64,000 nucleotides of DNA from Deinococcus aquaedulcis. Lineage in GTDB: Bacteria > Deinococcota > Deinococci > Deinococcales > Deinococcaceae. A program made the translations under genes and the position numbers. Shown here in pieces: positions 17,736 to 26,574 of this stretch (position 1 is its first letter; each line of letters begins with the position of its first letter). The notes beneath the pieces were generated by a model. The model made no database searches. It was not told the origin of the DNA and worked only from the letters and a program-made list of their open reading frames with translations. Location: NCBI RefSeq assembly GCF_019693445.1, contig NZ_JAHRBL010000011.1:62001-126000 (forward strand). Direction: 5' to 3'.

Positions 17736-18095
17736 ATGCGCGACCTGTACTCCCAGCACCTTGTCTCACGGGCGCGGGAATTGCGAAGAAACATGACACC
17801 CGCCGAGCGCAAGCTCTGGTATGACGCGCTGCGCTCGCATCCGGTGAAATTCCGGCGTCAGGTGCCGTTGGCGGGGTACATCCTCGATTTCTACGCACCT
17901 TCCGTCCGAATCTGTATTGAGCTGGACGGCGCTTCGCACGATTCACCAGAGGCGCAGGCCTATGACCGCGAACGCACGAGGGTTCTGGAGGGCCTTGGCA
18001 TCTGTGTAGTCCGCTTTCGTAACGAGGAAGTTTTGGAGAAGCTTCCCGCTGTCCTGACGGCCCTGGACATACTTGTGAAGGGGAGACAGGCCTGA
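17736..18095 (+). CDS. DUF559 (Vsr-like PD-(D/E)XK) endonuclease-domain protein, 119 aa
   Basis: The protein matches the DUF559 family, a restriction-endonuclease-like fold related to the very-short-patch repair nuclease Vsr. Typical segments are ARELRRNMTPAERKLWYDAL, KFRRQVPLAGYILDFYAPS, the acidic core CIELDGASH, and VVRFRNEEV. Putative metal-binding residues are Asp in YILDFYA and Glu/Asp in IELDG. The length is typical for stand-alone DUF559 proteins. It is enclosed by two near-identical inverted copies of a palindromic repeat (17634-17674 and 18100-18142) and is unrelated to its neighbours dnaE and DUF488. This suggests a small mobile or repeat-associated cassette. The in vivo role of the family is not established. 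Confidence 0.88.
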   Translation: MRDLYSQHLVSRARELRRNMTPAERKLWYDALRSHPVKFRRQVPLAGYILDFYAPSVRICIELDGASHDSPEAQAYDRERTRVLEGLGICVVRFRNEEVLEKLPAVLTALDILVKGRQA

Positions 18096-18099
18096 CCAG

Positions 18100-18142
18100 C
18101 CTCCCCTCAAGGGGAGGTGCCCCGCAGGGGCGGAGGGGTCCC
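18100..18142. repeat. Family A palindromic repeat (copy 3), right of DUF559, inverted
   Basis: This is the reverse complement of the copy at 17634, differing essentially only in the TCAA/TTGA loop. It also forms the 3' end of the DUF488 coding sequence. Confidence 0.8.
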
Positions 18143-18586
18143 CACCACCAAGTCCACCACGTCCCCCACCCATCCCAGCGTCTGCAACCGCCCAGCAATC
18201 AGGCTGCGGTGACACTCGCCCGCCTCGCGCTCGTAGCACAGCAGGGCCACCCGCTCCCGTGCGGCCAAAGTACCCAACTCATCCAGCGCCTCCCCCTTCG
18301 TAGCCAGATGCAGGGTGTACCCCACCCTCAGCGCGGCAAAGTCCTTGTCCAGCTTGTACGCCTTGCGCAGCGCGGGGGGCGTGCCCAGCGCGCGCAGGTG
18401 CCGGTAGCTCATGCCCTGTTCAGCCAGCGCCTGCCCCAGCGCGGTTTTGCTGTAGCCCCGGCGGCGGCTCTGGGCGCGCTCGCGGGTGTCCACCAGCACC
18501 GTCACCCCCGCCGCCTTCAGCGTGTCCAGAAAGGCGTGCAGCTCGGCGTCCTCGTAGCCAATCGTCCAGAGGGTCGGGGCACTCAT
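18107..18586 (-). CDS. DUF488 family protein, 159 aa
   Basis: DUF488 proteins are small, poorly characterised cytosolic proteins. Family features visible are the start TLWTIGYEDAELHAFLDTLK, VLVDTRERAQSRRRGYSKTA and the Cys/His segment ALLCYEREAGECHRSLIAG. ATG 18586 is chosen because TACCCT lies 7 bases upstream. The last ten or so residues (GTPPPLRGTSP) are encoded by the palindromic repeat next to the DUF559 gene. The original C-terminus has therefore probably been replaced or extended by the repeat. Confidence 0.88.
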   Translation of the reverse strand: MSAPTLWTIGYEDAELHAFLDTLKAAGVTVLVDTRERAQSRRRGYSKTALGQALAEQGMSYRHLRALGTPPALRKAYKLDKDFAALRVGYTLHLATKGEALDELGTLAARERVALLCYEREAGECHRSLIAGRLQTLGWVGDVVDLVVGTPPPLRGTSP

Positions 18587-18593
18587 GTCCCGC

Positions 18594-18599
18594 AGGGTA
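18594..18599 (-). promoter_or_regulatory. Leaderless -10 box TACCCT for DUF488
   Basis: On the minus strand TACCCT ends 7 bases before ATG 18586. Confidence 0.5.
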
Positions 18600-18642
18600 G
18601 GGGAGATGCCACCGCGCCACCGTGACCCCCATCCACCCCCAC

Positions 18643-18670
18643 AAAAAAAGGCGAGCCCCACAGGCCCGCC
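18643..18670 (-). terminator. Intrinsic terminator of pilT
   Basis: On the minus strand GGCGGGCC and GGCTCGCC form an 8-bp stem (one G-U pair) followed by seven T residues, about 45 bases after the pilT stop codon. Confidence 0.78.
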
Positions 18671-18714
18671 CTCCTCTTTTCCCACAACCCACTGCCGACT
18701 CTCCACAACCCGCT

Positions 18715-19791
18715 TTACGCGTACTGCGCCCGCATCATCATGATCTTCAGTTCGTGCGGGCTGGTGGCGCTGGCCAGGGCGTCTTCCTCGGTCATCAGGC
18801 CGCCCTGTACCAAGTTGGCGAGGTGCTGGTCGAAGGTGTGCATGCCGCGCGCCCCACCTTCCAGGAGCGCCTGCTTGATTTCCTCGGTGCGCTCCGGGTC
18901 CTTGATGCACTCGCGCACGGTGGGGGTGCCCAGCAGAATTTCCAGGCCCAGCACACGCCCGCCCCCCGCCTTGGGCAGCAGGCGCTGACTGATAATCCCC
19001 ACGATGCTCTCGGAGAGGCCCTGGCGGATCTGGTCGCGCTCGTGCGGGGCGAAGAAGTCAATGATGCGGTTGACCGTGCGGATGGCGTCCTGGGTGTGCA
19101 GGGTGGAAAACACGAGGTGCCCGGTCTGCGCGGCCGAGAGGGCGGCTTCCACCGTTTCCTTATCGCGCATCTCGCCAATCAGGATCACATCGGGGTCCTG
19201 GCGCATGGAGGCGCGCAGGCCGTTGGCGAAGGTCAGGGTGTCCATGCCCAGCTCGCGCTGGCTGATCATCGCCGTCTTGTCCTTGTGCAGCACCTCAATG
19301 GGGTCCTCAAGGGTCACGATGTTCACGGGCTGCGTTTCGTTGATGTGGTCCAGCAGGCTGGCCAGGGTGGTGGTCTTGCCGCTGCCGGTGGGCCCGGTGA
19401 CCAGAATCAGGCCGCGCTCGTGCTGGGCCAATTGCTCAAAGGTCTCCTGGGGCAGGCCCAGCTGCGCAAAGCTGGGAATGGGTTTTTCCTCAATCACGCG
19501 CATGATCAGGCCAATGCTGCCGCGCTGCCAGTAGGCGTTCACGCGAAAGCGCGCCAGCCCGGAGATGCCGTAGGCAAAGTCGGCCTCGCGGCGCTGCGTG
19601 AACTCTTCCCACATGGCGGGGGTCATCATTTCCCGCGCAAAGCCCTCCACGTGGTCGGGGGCCAGCTTGGTCTCGCCGTAGCGTTTGATCAGACCGTTCA
19701 CGCGCCCGGCGGGCGGGCTTCCGGTACGCAGGTGGATGTCGCTTGCCCCTTCCTTGACCAGGGCAGTCAGAACGCTGTTGAGGACACTCAT
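18715..19791 (-). CDS. pilT: Type IV pilus retraction ATPase PilT, 358 aa
   Basis: PilT is a hexameric cytoplasmic ATPase that depolymerises type IV pili for twitching motility and DNA uptake. The protein has Walker A GPTGSGKTTT, the Asp box VTLEDPIEVLH, Walker B DPDVILIGEMRD and the His box STLHTQDA. Its N-terminal PAS-like region starts GASDIHLRTGSPPAGRVNG. The length is normal. It follows a DinB-like gene by 27 bases on the same strand and ends in a clear terminator. PilU is the main alternative, but no distinguishing feature points that way. Confidence 0.95.
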   Translation of the reverse strand: MSVLNSVLTALVKEGASDIHLRTGSPPAGRVNGLIKRYGETKLAPDHVEGFAREMMTPAMWEEFTQRREADFAYGISGLARFRVNAYWQRGSIGLIMRVIEEKPIPSFAQLGLPQETFEQLAQHERGLILVTGPTGSGKTTTLASLLDHINETQPVNIVTLEDPIEVLHKDKTAMISQRELGMDTLTFANGLRASMRQDPDVILIGEMRDKETVEAALSAAQTGHLVFSTLHTQDAIRTVNRIIDFFAPHERDQIRQGLSESIVGIISQRLLPKAGGGRVLGLEILLGTPTVRECIKDPERTEEIKQALLEGGARGMHTFDQHLANLVQGGLMTEEDALASATSPHELKIMMMRAQYA

Positions 19792-19818
19792 GGCGCCCTC
19801 AGGGTAAGCGGCGGCCTC

Positions 19819-20439
19819 TTACAGTTTTGCTGCAGGCGAGGGCAGCGCCCCTGTCTGCTCCTGCGGCGGGGTCTGGGCCGGGGCGCCGCGCAATCGCCGG
19901 CTCTCAAAGTCCGCGTGCTGCGACAGGTAGCGCAGCCACGCCTTGAGGCTCAGGTCGCCGTACTGGTTGTGCGGGGCGGTCAGGGTGTCGTCGGGGGCGG
20001 CGCGCTGCAGGCGCCGCGCGAGGTCCACGGTGGCCGCGCGGGTGGTGCTCACCTGCGCGCGCAGTTCGGGCATGGAGGCGTCCTGCGGCGGGCGGTGGGG
20101 GTGGTAGGTGTCCTCGGTGGGCGATTGACCGCGCAGGGCCGCCTCCATGCGGCTCTGGCCCCAGCGCTCAATGCCGATGATGTGGCCCAGCAATTCGCGG
20201 TTGGCGTGGGTATCGGCGGCGCGCTCGCTGCGGCCCGCCAGAAAGGTGCCAGAGCGTTCCAGGCTCTGCGCCAGATCGGCATAAGAGGACCGGGCGGCGG
20301 GACGTTCCAGCACGCGGCTGACCACCAACCCCGTCACCTCTTTCTTACGGGTGCGGGCCAGGTAGGCCGCGCCGGCCGCCACGCCAACCGTGGCGACCGT
20401 AACGAGGGCGGGCACGTAGGGACTGGCGCGTCGGCTCAT
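19819..20439 (-). CDS. DinB-like four-helix protein with N-terminal membrane anchor, 206 aa
   Basis: After one N-terminal hydrophobic segment (about 9-27) the sequence resembles the DinB/DUF664 metal-binding helical bundle. It contains SYADLAQSLERSGTFLAG, the central RELLGHIIGIERWGQSRM and the terminal LKAWLRYLSQHADFESRRL, where conserved histidines would bind a metal. The proteins are often thiol transferases or damage-induced proteins of unknown substrate. Here the membrane anchor is unusual. It is 27 bases upstream of pilT on the same strand. The ATG has a TACCAT box 5 bases upstream. Confidence 0.75.
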   Translation of the reverse strand: MSRRASPYVPALVTVATVGVAAGAAYLARTRKKEVTGLVVSRVLERPAARSSYADLAQSLERSGTFLAGRSERAADTHANRELLGHIIGIERWGQSRMEAALRGQSPTEDTYHPHRPPQDASMPELRAQVSTTRAATVDLARRLQRAAPDDTLTAPHNQYGDLSLKAWLRYLSQHADFESRRLRGAPAQTPPQEQTGALPSPAAKL

Positions 20440-20444
20440 GCCGC

Positions 20445-20450
20445 ATGGTA
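20445..20450 (-). promoter_or_regulatory. -10 box TACCAT for the DinB-like gene
   Basis: On the minus strand TACCAT ends 5 bases before ATG 20439. Confidence 0.45.
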
Positions 20451-20472
20451 CGCGCTGGGGGTCAGGGGGGTT

Positions 20473-21033
20473 TCAGTCTGGACCACACTCCACCACGCTC
20501 CCCGGGGTGCCGATCAGGGCCACCACAGAGTCGGCGGGGCAGGGCAGACGCGCGGGCAGCATGAGGAGGTGGGCCAGCGTGTATTCGGGCAGGCCCAGCC
20601 CCAGACCCCGCGCGCCCCAGCCAAAGCCCTTGCCCAGCCGCCCGCCCTGGGGGTCGGCCGCCACGCAGGCCAGCACGGCGGCCTGGGCGCCTTCGGGGCT
20701 CAGCTTCGGCTCGCCGTACGTGGGCATAGCACTCAGGCGCGCGCCCCGGGGGTCGGTCAGGCGCCAGTACCAGCCTTCCTTTTTCTGGTGGGGCACATAC
20801 AGCGCCATGCCCGCCTTCAGGGCCAGGGTGCGCAGCGGGTACAGCGCGCGCTCCGGGCCCACGATCAGGGTATGCAGCGCCGCCACCTGCGGGTGGGCCA
20901 GCAACTGGGCGGCGGCCTTGCGGGCATGGGTAAAGTTGGGGCAGTGCCCGTGCGGCGGCAGCGGGTAGGCGCAGGCGCGCCGGGCCTGCAACTCGTCCCA
21001 CACCTGCTCGCGGTAGGCCCCAGCGGTCAGCAT
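20473..21033 (-). CDS. 5-formyltetrahydrofolate cyclo-ligase family protein, 186 aa
   Basis: The family converts 5-formyl-THF to 5,10-methenyl-THF with ATP, salvaging folate. Visible features are the N-terminal helix VWDELQARRACAYPLPPHGHCPNF, VIVGPERALYPLRTLALKAGMAL and the late glycine-rich LGKGFGWGARGLGLGLPEYTLAHLL. The more divergent PHQKKEGWYWRL region resembles the MTHFSD-like branch rather than classical FAU1/YgfA. Enzyme activity is therefore likely but not certain. It lies 33 bases upstream of the DinB-like gene, on the same strand. Confidence 0.8.
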   Translation of the reverse strand: MLTAGAYREQVWDELQARRACAYPLPPHGHCPNFTHARKAAAQLLAHPQVAALHTLIVGPERALYPLRTLALKAGMALYVPHQKKEGWYWRLTDPRGARLSAMPTYGEPKLSPEGAQAAVLACVAADPQGGRLGKGFGWGARGLGLGLPEYTLAHLLMLPARLPCPADSVVALIGTPGSVVECGPD

Positions 21034-21111
21034 GGGCGCGCGGGCCCAGCCGGGTGACCCAGAATGGCGGCGGGCCCACGACGGGGCCCGCCTGTGCCCA
21101 GCAGGGGCACC

Positions 21112-21315
21112 TTACAGGGTCGCCAGCAGGTCGTGGTGGCTGAGCTTCAGATGCACCGCGCTGTCCACGCCAGCCACCGTGTCCAGCGGCACGAAATGGT
21201 CGCGGTTGTCGTCCGGCAGCCGCATGCGGATGTATTCACGGTCCACTTCCACCACTTGACCGTGCTGCACGCCGTCGGCGCAGAAAATGGGCATTCCCTG
21301 GGTAATCTCGTTCAT
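21112..21315 (-). CDS. DUF2171 family small protein, 67 aa
   Basis: This short PRC-barrel-like protein (MNEITQGMPIFCADGVQHGQ, then EYIRMRLPDDNRDHFVPLDT) matches DUF2171. Such proteins are common in Deinococcus and many other bacteria, often beside stress proteins; their function is unknown. ATG 21315 follows GGAGGTGA, a clear ribosome binding site. The ORF is open farther upstream but has no supporting signal there. It precedes the folate gene and follows the DUF892 gene on the same strand. Confidence 0.85.
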   Translation of the reverse strand: MNEITQGMPIFCADGVQHGQVVEVDREYIRMRLPDDNRDHFVPLDTVAGVDSAVHLKLSHHDLLATL

Positions 21316-21454
21316 CACGTCACCTCCGGTCTGGGCCGCGCCCGGGGGCGGGCCAGGCTGGCTTCTACTGTGTGGCCGCGCGGCCGGGCGCAGATGAGCC
21401 CCGCGTTCAGCCCTCCCAATGGTTGGCCGGCACTGGTCGGCCGGCAGCGCCGCC

Positions 21455-21489
21455 AAAAAAGCCGCCCCAGGGCCGAAGCCCGGGGCGAC
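21455..21489 (-). terminator. Intrinsic terminator of the DUF892 gene
   Basis: On the minus strand a GC-rich stem (21489-21482 with 21468-21461, one non-Watson-Crick pair) with an inner GGC/GCC extension is followed by six T residues. Confidence 0.75.
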
Positions 21490-21505
21490 GCAGGGGGTTT
21501 CTCCC

Positions 21506-22000
21506 TCAGGCGCGGGCAGCGGCCTGGTTGATGGTTTCGGCCAGCATGGTCAGTTCCTTGTCGGTGGCCTTTTCCTCGTTCTCGGTGACGCGCAGCACTT
21601 CCAGGTGGCCCTGCTGGCCCAGCACCTCGGCGTAACGGGCCACGGTGCCGTAGCCGGCGATCTCGTAGTGCTCCACACGCTGGGCGCAGGCGATCAGGCC
21701 CGCGTCCTTCACTTCGGGGGCGGCCTGCTCCTGAATCATCTCGTTGCCTTCGGCAATCAGGCCCTGCATGGCTTTGCAGGTGTGACCGCCGGGGGTCATA
21801 CCCAGGTCGTCAAACACCGTTTCCAGGCGCTGCACCTGCTGCTGGGTCTGTGCCAGGTGCTTGAGAAAGCCCTGCTGCAGTTCGGGATTGCTGGCGGCCT
21901 GCGCCATCTTGGGCAGGGCTTCGACCAACTGGGTTTCGGCGGAATAGAGATCCTTGAGCTGTTCGACGTAAAGATCGTGCAGGTTCTTCATGGCCGTCAT
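21506..22000 (-). CDS. DUF892 (YciE/YciF-like ferritin-fold) protein, 164 aa
   Basis: DUF892 proteins are four-helix ferritin-like proteins induced by general or osmotic stress in several bacteria; metal binding is suspected. Family motifs include [40 protein letters not shown] and the second helix pair [20 protein letters not shown] with the Glu/His ligands. ATG 22000 is preceded by AAGGAGGG at a good distance. It ends in a strong terminator, so it is monocistronic or the end of a unit. Confidence 0.92.
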   Translation of the reverse strand: MTAMKNLHDLYVEQLKDLYSAETQLVEALPKMAQAASNPELQQGFLKHLAQTQQQVQRLETVFDDLGMTPGGHTCKAMQGLIAEGNEMIQEQAAPEVKDAGLIACAQRVEHYEIAGYGTVARYAEVLGQQGHLEVLRVTENEEKATDKELTMLAETINQAAARA

Positions 22001-22171
22001 ATGTACCCTCCTTGGCGTTCTGCCGAATCATCGGGCGCGGGGTCTAAAGCTCCTGCCCAGTTCGGTGAAGCCCGCTTCACCCCGTTCATGGGCCAGCACA
22101 GAGGCGTGTCAAGGGCCGCTCAACAGGCGCGCCCGGACAGCCGACCGGGGACGGCGGGGCCGGGGGCGCGG

Positions 22172-22177
22172 TATTAT
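22172..22177 (+). promoter_or_regulatory. Leaderless -10 box TATTAT for the phosphoesterase
   Basis: TATTAT ends 6 bases before GTG 22184 and decides that start; the frame is open far upstream. Confidence 0.6.
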
Positions 22178-22183
22178 GGGCGC

Positions 22184-22936
22184 GTGCGGCTGCTGCTGCT
22201 GTCTGACATTCACGCCAACCACACTGCCCTGCAGGCGGTGATGGCCGACGCTGCCACGCGCCGCTACGATCAGGTGATCAGCCTGGGGGACGCCGTGGGC
22301 TACGGTCCCCACCCGCGCGAAGTGCTGGACGTGCTGCGCGACCTTGACGCCGTGTGCATTCTGGGCAACCACGACGACATGCTGCTGCAATACGCCGATG
22401 GCCGCCGCGAGGCCAAGGACAGCGTGGTCTCTATGGCCCTGCGCTGGCAGCTTGAGCGCCTCTCGGAGCGCGATATCGCCTGGGTGCGGCTGTGGCGCGA
22501 CGGCATTGACGACCCCGATGTGGGTGCCCGCTACCGCCACGGCACCCCCAGCAGCCTGGACGACTACACCGATTCGGTGCCCGCCGCCCGCGAGGCCTTT
22601 GCCCAGTGGCAGGGGCGCCTGGCCTTTGTGGGCCACACCCACAACCCGGCCGTGTACGCCACCCTGAATTCCCCGGTGGGCGACTGGATCAAGGTGCAGC
22701 ACTTTCAGGACGGGGGCAGCTACATGGTGCCGCCCAGCACGCGCGTGATCCTGAACCCCGGCAGTGTGGGCCAGCCGCGCGACGGCAACCCGCAGGCCAG
22801 CTACGCGGTCTACGATTCCTCGCGCGCGCACTTCGAGGTGTTCCGCGTGACCTACGACGTGGAGCGCGCCCAGGAAGCCGCGCTGGAGGCCGGCCTGCCC
22901 CAAGTGCTGGCCGCGCGCCTCGCCATTGGCAAGTGA
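22184..22936 (+). CDS. Calcineurin-like metallophosphoesterase (YfcE/MJ0936-like), 250 aa
   Basis: This is a cytosolic dinuclear-metal phosphoesterase. Motifs in order are [10 protein letters not shown] (D-x-H), [11 protein letters not shown] (GD), ILGNHDD (GNH) and FVGHTHNP (GHTH), followed by [20 protein letters not shown], which is typical for this branch. GTG 22184 is chosen from the TATTAT box and because [12 protein letters not shown] is the normal N-terminus. Its stop codon overlaps a possible GTG of the next gene (GTGA). The substrate is not deducible. Confidence 0.92.
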   Translation: MRLLLLSDIHANHTALQAVMADAATRRYDQVISLGDAVGYGPHPREVLDVLRDLDAVCILGNHDDMLLQYADGRREAKDSVVSMALRWQLERLSERDIAWVRLWRDGIDDPDVGARYRHGTPSSLDDYTDSVPAAREAFAQWQGRLAFVGHTHNPAVYATLNSPVGDWIKVQHFQDGGSYMVPPSTRVILNPGSVGQPRDGNPQASYAVYDSSRAHFEVFRVTYDVERAQEAALEAGLPQVLAARLAIGK

Positions 22937-22962
22937 GCCCGGATGTCCTGGGGCACGGGGCC

Positions 22963-23898
22963 ATGAGCGCCCTCCTGCCAGAGCCGCACGCCGCGCTGCT
23001 GGAACAGACCGGCACCTTTGCGGGCAACGCCCTGCTGCTGACCGGCCCGGCGCGGGTGGGCAAGCGCGCCCTGGCGCAGGCGGTGGCCGCGCAGCACAAC
23101 TGTCAGGGGGTGCGGGGCATGTACGGCGAGGCCTGCGGGGCCTGTCCCTCCTGCCGGGCGCTGGCGGCGGGCGCGCACCCGGACCTGCTCCAGATCGAGC
23201 CGCGCGCCACGACCACCACCGGCAAGGCCGCGCGGCGCAAGCTGATTCCCATTGGCGCCATTCTGGAGGCCCGAGACAAGGGCCGCGAGTACGACACCCA
23301 CGTCTTTGAGTTTCTGGAGGTGCGCCCCACCTTCACCCGGCGCGTGGTGATTGTGGACGGCGCCGAGCATCTGGGCCAGGAAGCCGCCAACGCCCTGCTG
23401 AAGCTGGTGGAAGAGCCGCCCCACCGCGCCCTGTTCGTGTTTCTGGCCGAGGACCTGCGCGCGGTGCTGCCCACCATCGTCAGCCGCAGCGCCCGCCTGA
23501 ATGTGGCGCCGCTGCCCGACGCCCTGCTGGAACGCGCCCTGGTGCTGGGGGGAAGCGCCCCCGATCCCACCCTGGTGGCCTTTGCGGCGGGCCGCGCCGG
23601 GGTGCTGGCCGACCCGGCGCCCGTGCAGGCCGCCCTGGAGGACGCCCGCACCCTCTCGCAGGGCCTGGAGCGCGGCCTGCTGAGCGCTCTGGAAGCCGCC
23701 GAGGGCCTGGAAAAACGCTGGGGCCCCTGGCACCCCGAAGCCCTGCGCTTTTCCTGGCGGGCCGCGCCCCCCCACGAGCGCGCCCGCGCCGACGCTGCCC
23801 TGAGCGCCCTGCAAGACGCCCTGGAAGCCTACGCCAGCCCCAGCCTGAGCTTTCAGGTGTTCGCCCTGGCGCTGCGGGACGCCTTCGGTTACAGCTGA
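22963..23898 (+). CDS. holB: DNA polymerase III delta-prime-like clamp-loader subunit, 311 aa
   Basis: Clamp-loader delta-prime proteins help open the sliding clamp. The sequence has a P-loop-like [14 protein letters not shown], a zinc-module cysteine cluster CGACPSC, the AAA+ Walker-B-like [20 protein letters not shown] and LLKLVEEPP. The SRC motif appears as IVSRSARL, and the C-terminal domain is short. The Cys-to-Ser change and Arg-rich P-loop suggest weak or no ATPase activity, as in other delta-prime subunits. ATG 22963 is used. GTG 22933, overlapping the preceding stop, is an alternative giving ten more residues and translational coupling. Confidence 0.85.
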   Translation: MSALLPEPHAALLEQTGTFAGNALLLTGPARVGKRALAQAVAAQHNCQGVRGMYGEACGACPSCRALAAGAHPDLLQIEPRATTTTGKAARRKLIPIGAILEARDKGREYDTHVFEFLEVRPTFTRRVVIVDGAEHLGQEAANALLKLVEEPPHRALFVFLAEDLRAVLPTIVSRSARLNVAPLPDALLERALVLGGSAPDPTLVAFAAGRAGVLADPAPVQAALEDARTLSQGLERGLLSALEAAEGLEKRWGPWHPEALRFSWRAAPPHERARADAALSALQDALEAYASPSLSFQVFALALRDAFGYS

Positions 23899-23914
23899 GA
23901 CGGGATGAACATGG

Positions 23915-24020
23915 CTTGCTTCTCTCGTGATCGCTTGCGGTGCTCCCCTCTCCCCTTGTGGGAGAGGGAGGGAGGAGCGGAGCGACGGAAGGGTGAGGGG
24001 GCCACCGCGTGGCTCGGACG
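23915..24020. repeat. Family C intergenic repeat (copy 1)
   Basis: About 105 bases are roughly 90% identical, by eye, to 49101-49204. The shared core includes a CCCCTCTCCCC/GGGAGAGGG hairpin and AGGAGCGGAGCGACGGAAGG. It lies between holB and the hydrolase gene. Confidence 0.8.
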
Positions 24021-24057
24021 GGTGTGCAATCAATTTAGTTCCGTATGACCCAGCACG

Positions 24058-24063
24058 TACACT
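24058..24063 (+). promoter_or_regulatory. Leaderless -10 box TACACT for the 24071 gene
   Basis: TACACT ends 7 bases before ATG 24071. Confidence 0.55.
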
Positions 24064-24070
24064 GCCGCAC

Positions 24071-24724
<654 letters not shown>

Positions 24725-24922
24725 GACGGAGCTCAGGTGAGCCGAAGGCGAGGGGGAAGCGGACTCGCGGAAGCCGCAGCGCAGACTCAGAGAGCTCCGC
24801 AGGAGAGCAAACACGAGAGCGTACGGGATGACGGCGGTGGAACAGCCTCCTTTCGCTCGCCCACGCTGCTTTGGTAGTAGAGGAGGCCGGTATCAGCGCT
24901 TGCGACACTCAGCCCAACAGGC

Positions 24923-24950
24923 GCGCGGCCCCCTGCACAGGAGGCCGCGC
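24923..24950. terminator. GC-rich hairpin downstream of the lipoprotein subtilase
   Basis: GCGCGGCC and GGCCGCGC form an 8-bp stem 17 bases after the stop of the minus-strand protease. No T tract follows. The rest of 24725-24966 holds a further inverted pair (GGAGCTC at 24728, GAGCTCC at 24792) and no gene. Confidence 0.45.
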
Positions 24951-24966
24951 CCAGGGAAGCTGAACG

Positions 24967-26334
24967 TTAGAAGCCGCTGACGTTCAGGCGCCCGCCCGTG
25001 ACCGTCTTGCCGTTCAGGCTGGCGGTGGGCACGGCGCTGCCCAGAATGGCGGCGCGGATGCTCTGGGCGCTGGCGCCCGGGTGGGTGCTGGCGTACAGCG
25101 CGGCGGCGCCCGAGACATGGGGGGTGGCCATAGAGGTGCCGTTGTAGCTGCTGTACTTGTTGTAGGGCACGCTGCTCGTGATCGCCACGCCGGGCGCGCC
25201 GATGTCCACGCTGGTCTTGCCGTACTGGCTGAACGAAGCCAGCGCGCCGGCCTTGTCAATGGCGGCCACGGCGATCACGGCGTCGTAGCCGGCGCCGGCC
25301 GTGGTGTCGTAGTTGCTGGGGTAGCTGGCGGTCGTGTCGTTATTGGTGCCGCTGTTGCCCGCCGCCGCGATAAACAGGATGTTGGCCTTGGCGCCGCGCA
25401 CAATCGCCTCATACAGGGCCTGCGAGTAGCCGCCGCCGCCCCAGGAGTTGTTGGTGGCCACGATGTTCAGGCCGTGCCGGGTCTTCAGGTCGGTGAAGTA
25501 GTCCACCGCCTTGATGGCGTCGGCGGTGCTGCCGCCCCGGCGCCCCAGGAACTTGCCGCTGATCATGGTGACGTTGTGGTTCACGCCCACCACGCCGCCG
25601 TCGTTGGCCGTGCCGCCAATGGTGCCGGCCACGTGGGTGCCGTGGCTGTCCTGGCTGCCGCGCGTGCCGCCGTCGTAGACGGTGTTGTCGCTGTTGGCAA
25701 AGTCCCAGCCGCGCGTGTCGTCCACGTAGCCGTTGCCGTCGTTGTCGCGGCCGTCGGCCGGATCAAAGGGGTTCAGCCAGACGTTGCCCTTCAGGTCCGG
25801 GTGGTCAAACTGATAGCCCTCGTCAATGATGCCCACGTACACGCTGTCGCTGCCCACCGCGCCGCGTGCCCAGGCTTCGGCGGCCTGGCTACCGTAAGCG
25901 TTGGCAGGAGTGCTGGCGTCGCCCGCCATGCCCCACAGGGTGCCGTTGGTGTAGTACAGGTCCGAGGCCGTGGCCTGGTGCTCGTAGAGCCAGTTGGGCT
26001 CGGCAAAGCGCACCAGGGCGCTCTGCGCCAGCTGGGCCACCTTGGCGGTCACGCTCTGGCCGTCGGTGATCTGGGCGCGCAGCAGGGCCGCGCCGTTGAC
26101 CGTGGCCAGGGTTTCAAGCGACTGCACACCCAGGCTGCTCAGGGCGCTCAGGCTCTGGGCACTCAGGCCGCCGCGCAGCTGCACAATCACCTCGCCCGCC
26201 ACATACTGCCCGGCGACGGTCACAGGTGCGCTTTCCGTCGCTGCACCCAGCTCCGGGGCCGAGGTGGTGGGGGACTGGCCGCAGGCGGCGAGCAGGGCGG
26301 TCAGGGTCAGCAGCAGGGGCAGACGTGCATTCAT
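24967..26334 (-). CDS. Lipoprotein S8 subtilisin-like serine protease, 455 aa
   Basis: This is an exported subtilase. The N-terminus MNARLPLLLTLTALLAACGQ is a lipoprotein signal with lipobox LAAC, so the protein is probably membrane-anchored. A propeptide-like region (VIVQLRGGLSAQSL) precedes the catalytic domain, which has Asp171 (GIIDEGYQFDHPDL), His231 (SHGTHVAGTI), Asn in AAAGNSGTNN and Ser401 (NGTSMATPHVSG). An EF-hand-like acidic loop (DNDGNGYVDD) near residue 200 may bind calcium. ATG 26334 is chosen because GGAGG sits just upstream; the ORF itself is longer. It differs clearly from the other window subtilase in having no C-terminal extension. Confidence 0.94.
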   Translation of the reverse strand: MNARLPLLLTLTALLAACGQSPTTSAPELGAATESAPVTVAGQYVAGEVIVQLRGGLSAQSLSALSSLGVQSLETLATVNGAALLRAQITDGQSVTAKVAQLAQSALVRFAEPNWLYEHQATASDLYYTNGTLWGMAGDASTPANAYGSQAAEAWARGAVGSDSVYVGIIDEGYQFDHPDLKGNVWLNPFDPADGRDNDGNGYVDDTRGWDFANSDNTVYDGGTRGSQDSHGTHVAGTIGGTANDGGVVGVNHNVTMISGKFLGRRGGSTADAIKAVDYFTDLKTRHGLNIVATNNSWGGGGYSQALYEAIVRGAKANILFIAAAGNSGTNNDTTASYPSNYDTTAGAGYDAVIAVAAIDKAGALASFSQYGKTSVDIGAPGVAITSSVPYNKYSSYNGTSMATPHVSGAAALYASTHPGASAQSIRAAILGSAVPTASLNGKTVTGGRLNVSGF

Positions 26335-26507
26335 GAAAACCTCCGGGGCAGCGCGCTGGGCGCATGCGAACAGGGGGACCGGGCGGGGTCTCCTGCCCAC
26401 CTTGCGTTTTGAAAAGAGATAACGGGCAATGTAGCGATCCGCGCCCCCCAGGGCTGTGAAATCTTCGGCATATGAGAACGGCTCCGGTGCCCGGCAGGTG
26501 GCCGCGC

Positions 26508-26513
26508 TACAGT
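26508..26513 (+). promoter_or_regulatory. Leaderless -10 box TACAGT preceding a 17-codon leader
   Basis: TACAGT ends 7 bases before ATG 26521, which starts the short leader ORF and not the DUF2270 frame. Confidence 0.5.
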
Positions 26514-26520
26514 GCCGGGC

Positions 26521-26574
26521 ATGAACGCGGTGGGCGGGCGCGGGGTGGCCAGCGGGGCCAGGGGGCAGGGCTGA
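26521..26574 (+). CDS. Possible 17-aa leader peptide overlapping the DUF2270 start
   Basis: ATG 26521 opens a 17-codon frame ([17 protein letters not shown]) whose TGA overlaps the ATG of DUF2270 (TGATG at 26572-26576). A -10 box lies 7 bases upstream. It could translate as a leaderless, coupled leader peptide, or it could mark a frameshift that separates the true N-terminus of DUF2270. Confidence 0.4.
   Translation: MNAVGGRGVASGARGQG

Noticed and set aside
17736..18095. DUF559 as the mismatch-repair nuclease Vsr
   Set aside because: The protein is shorter than Vsr, lacks its zinc-binding residues, and no cytosine methyltransferase gene is adjacent.
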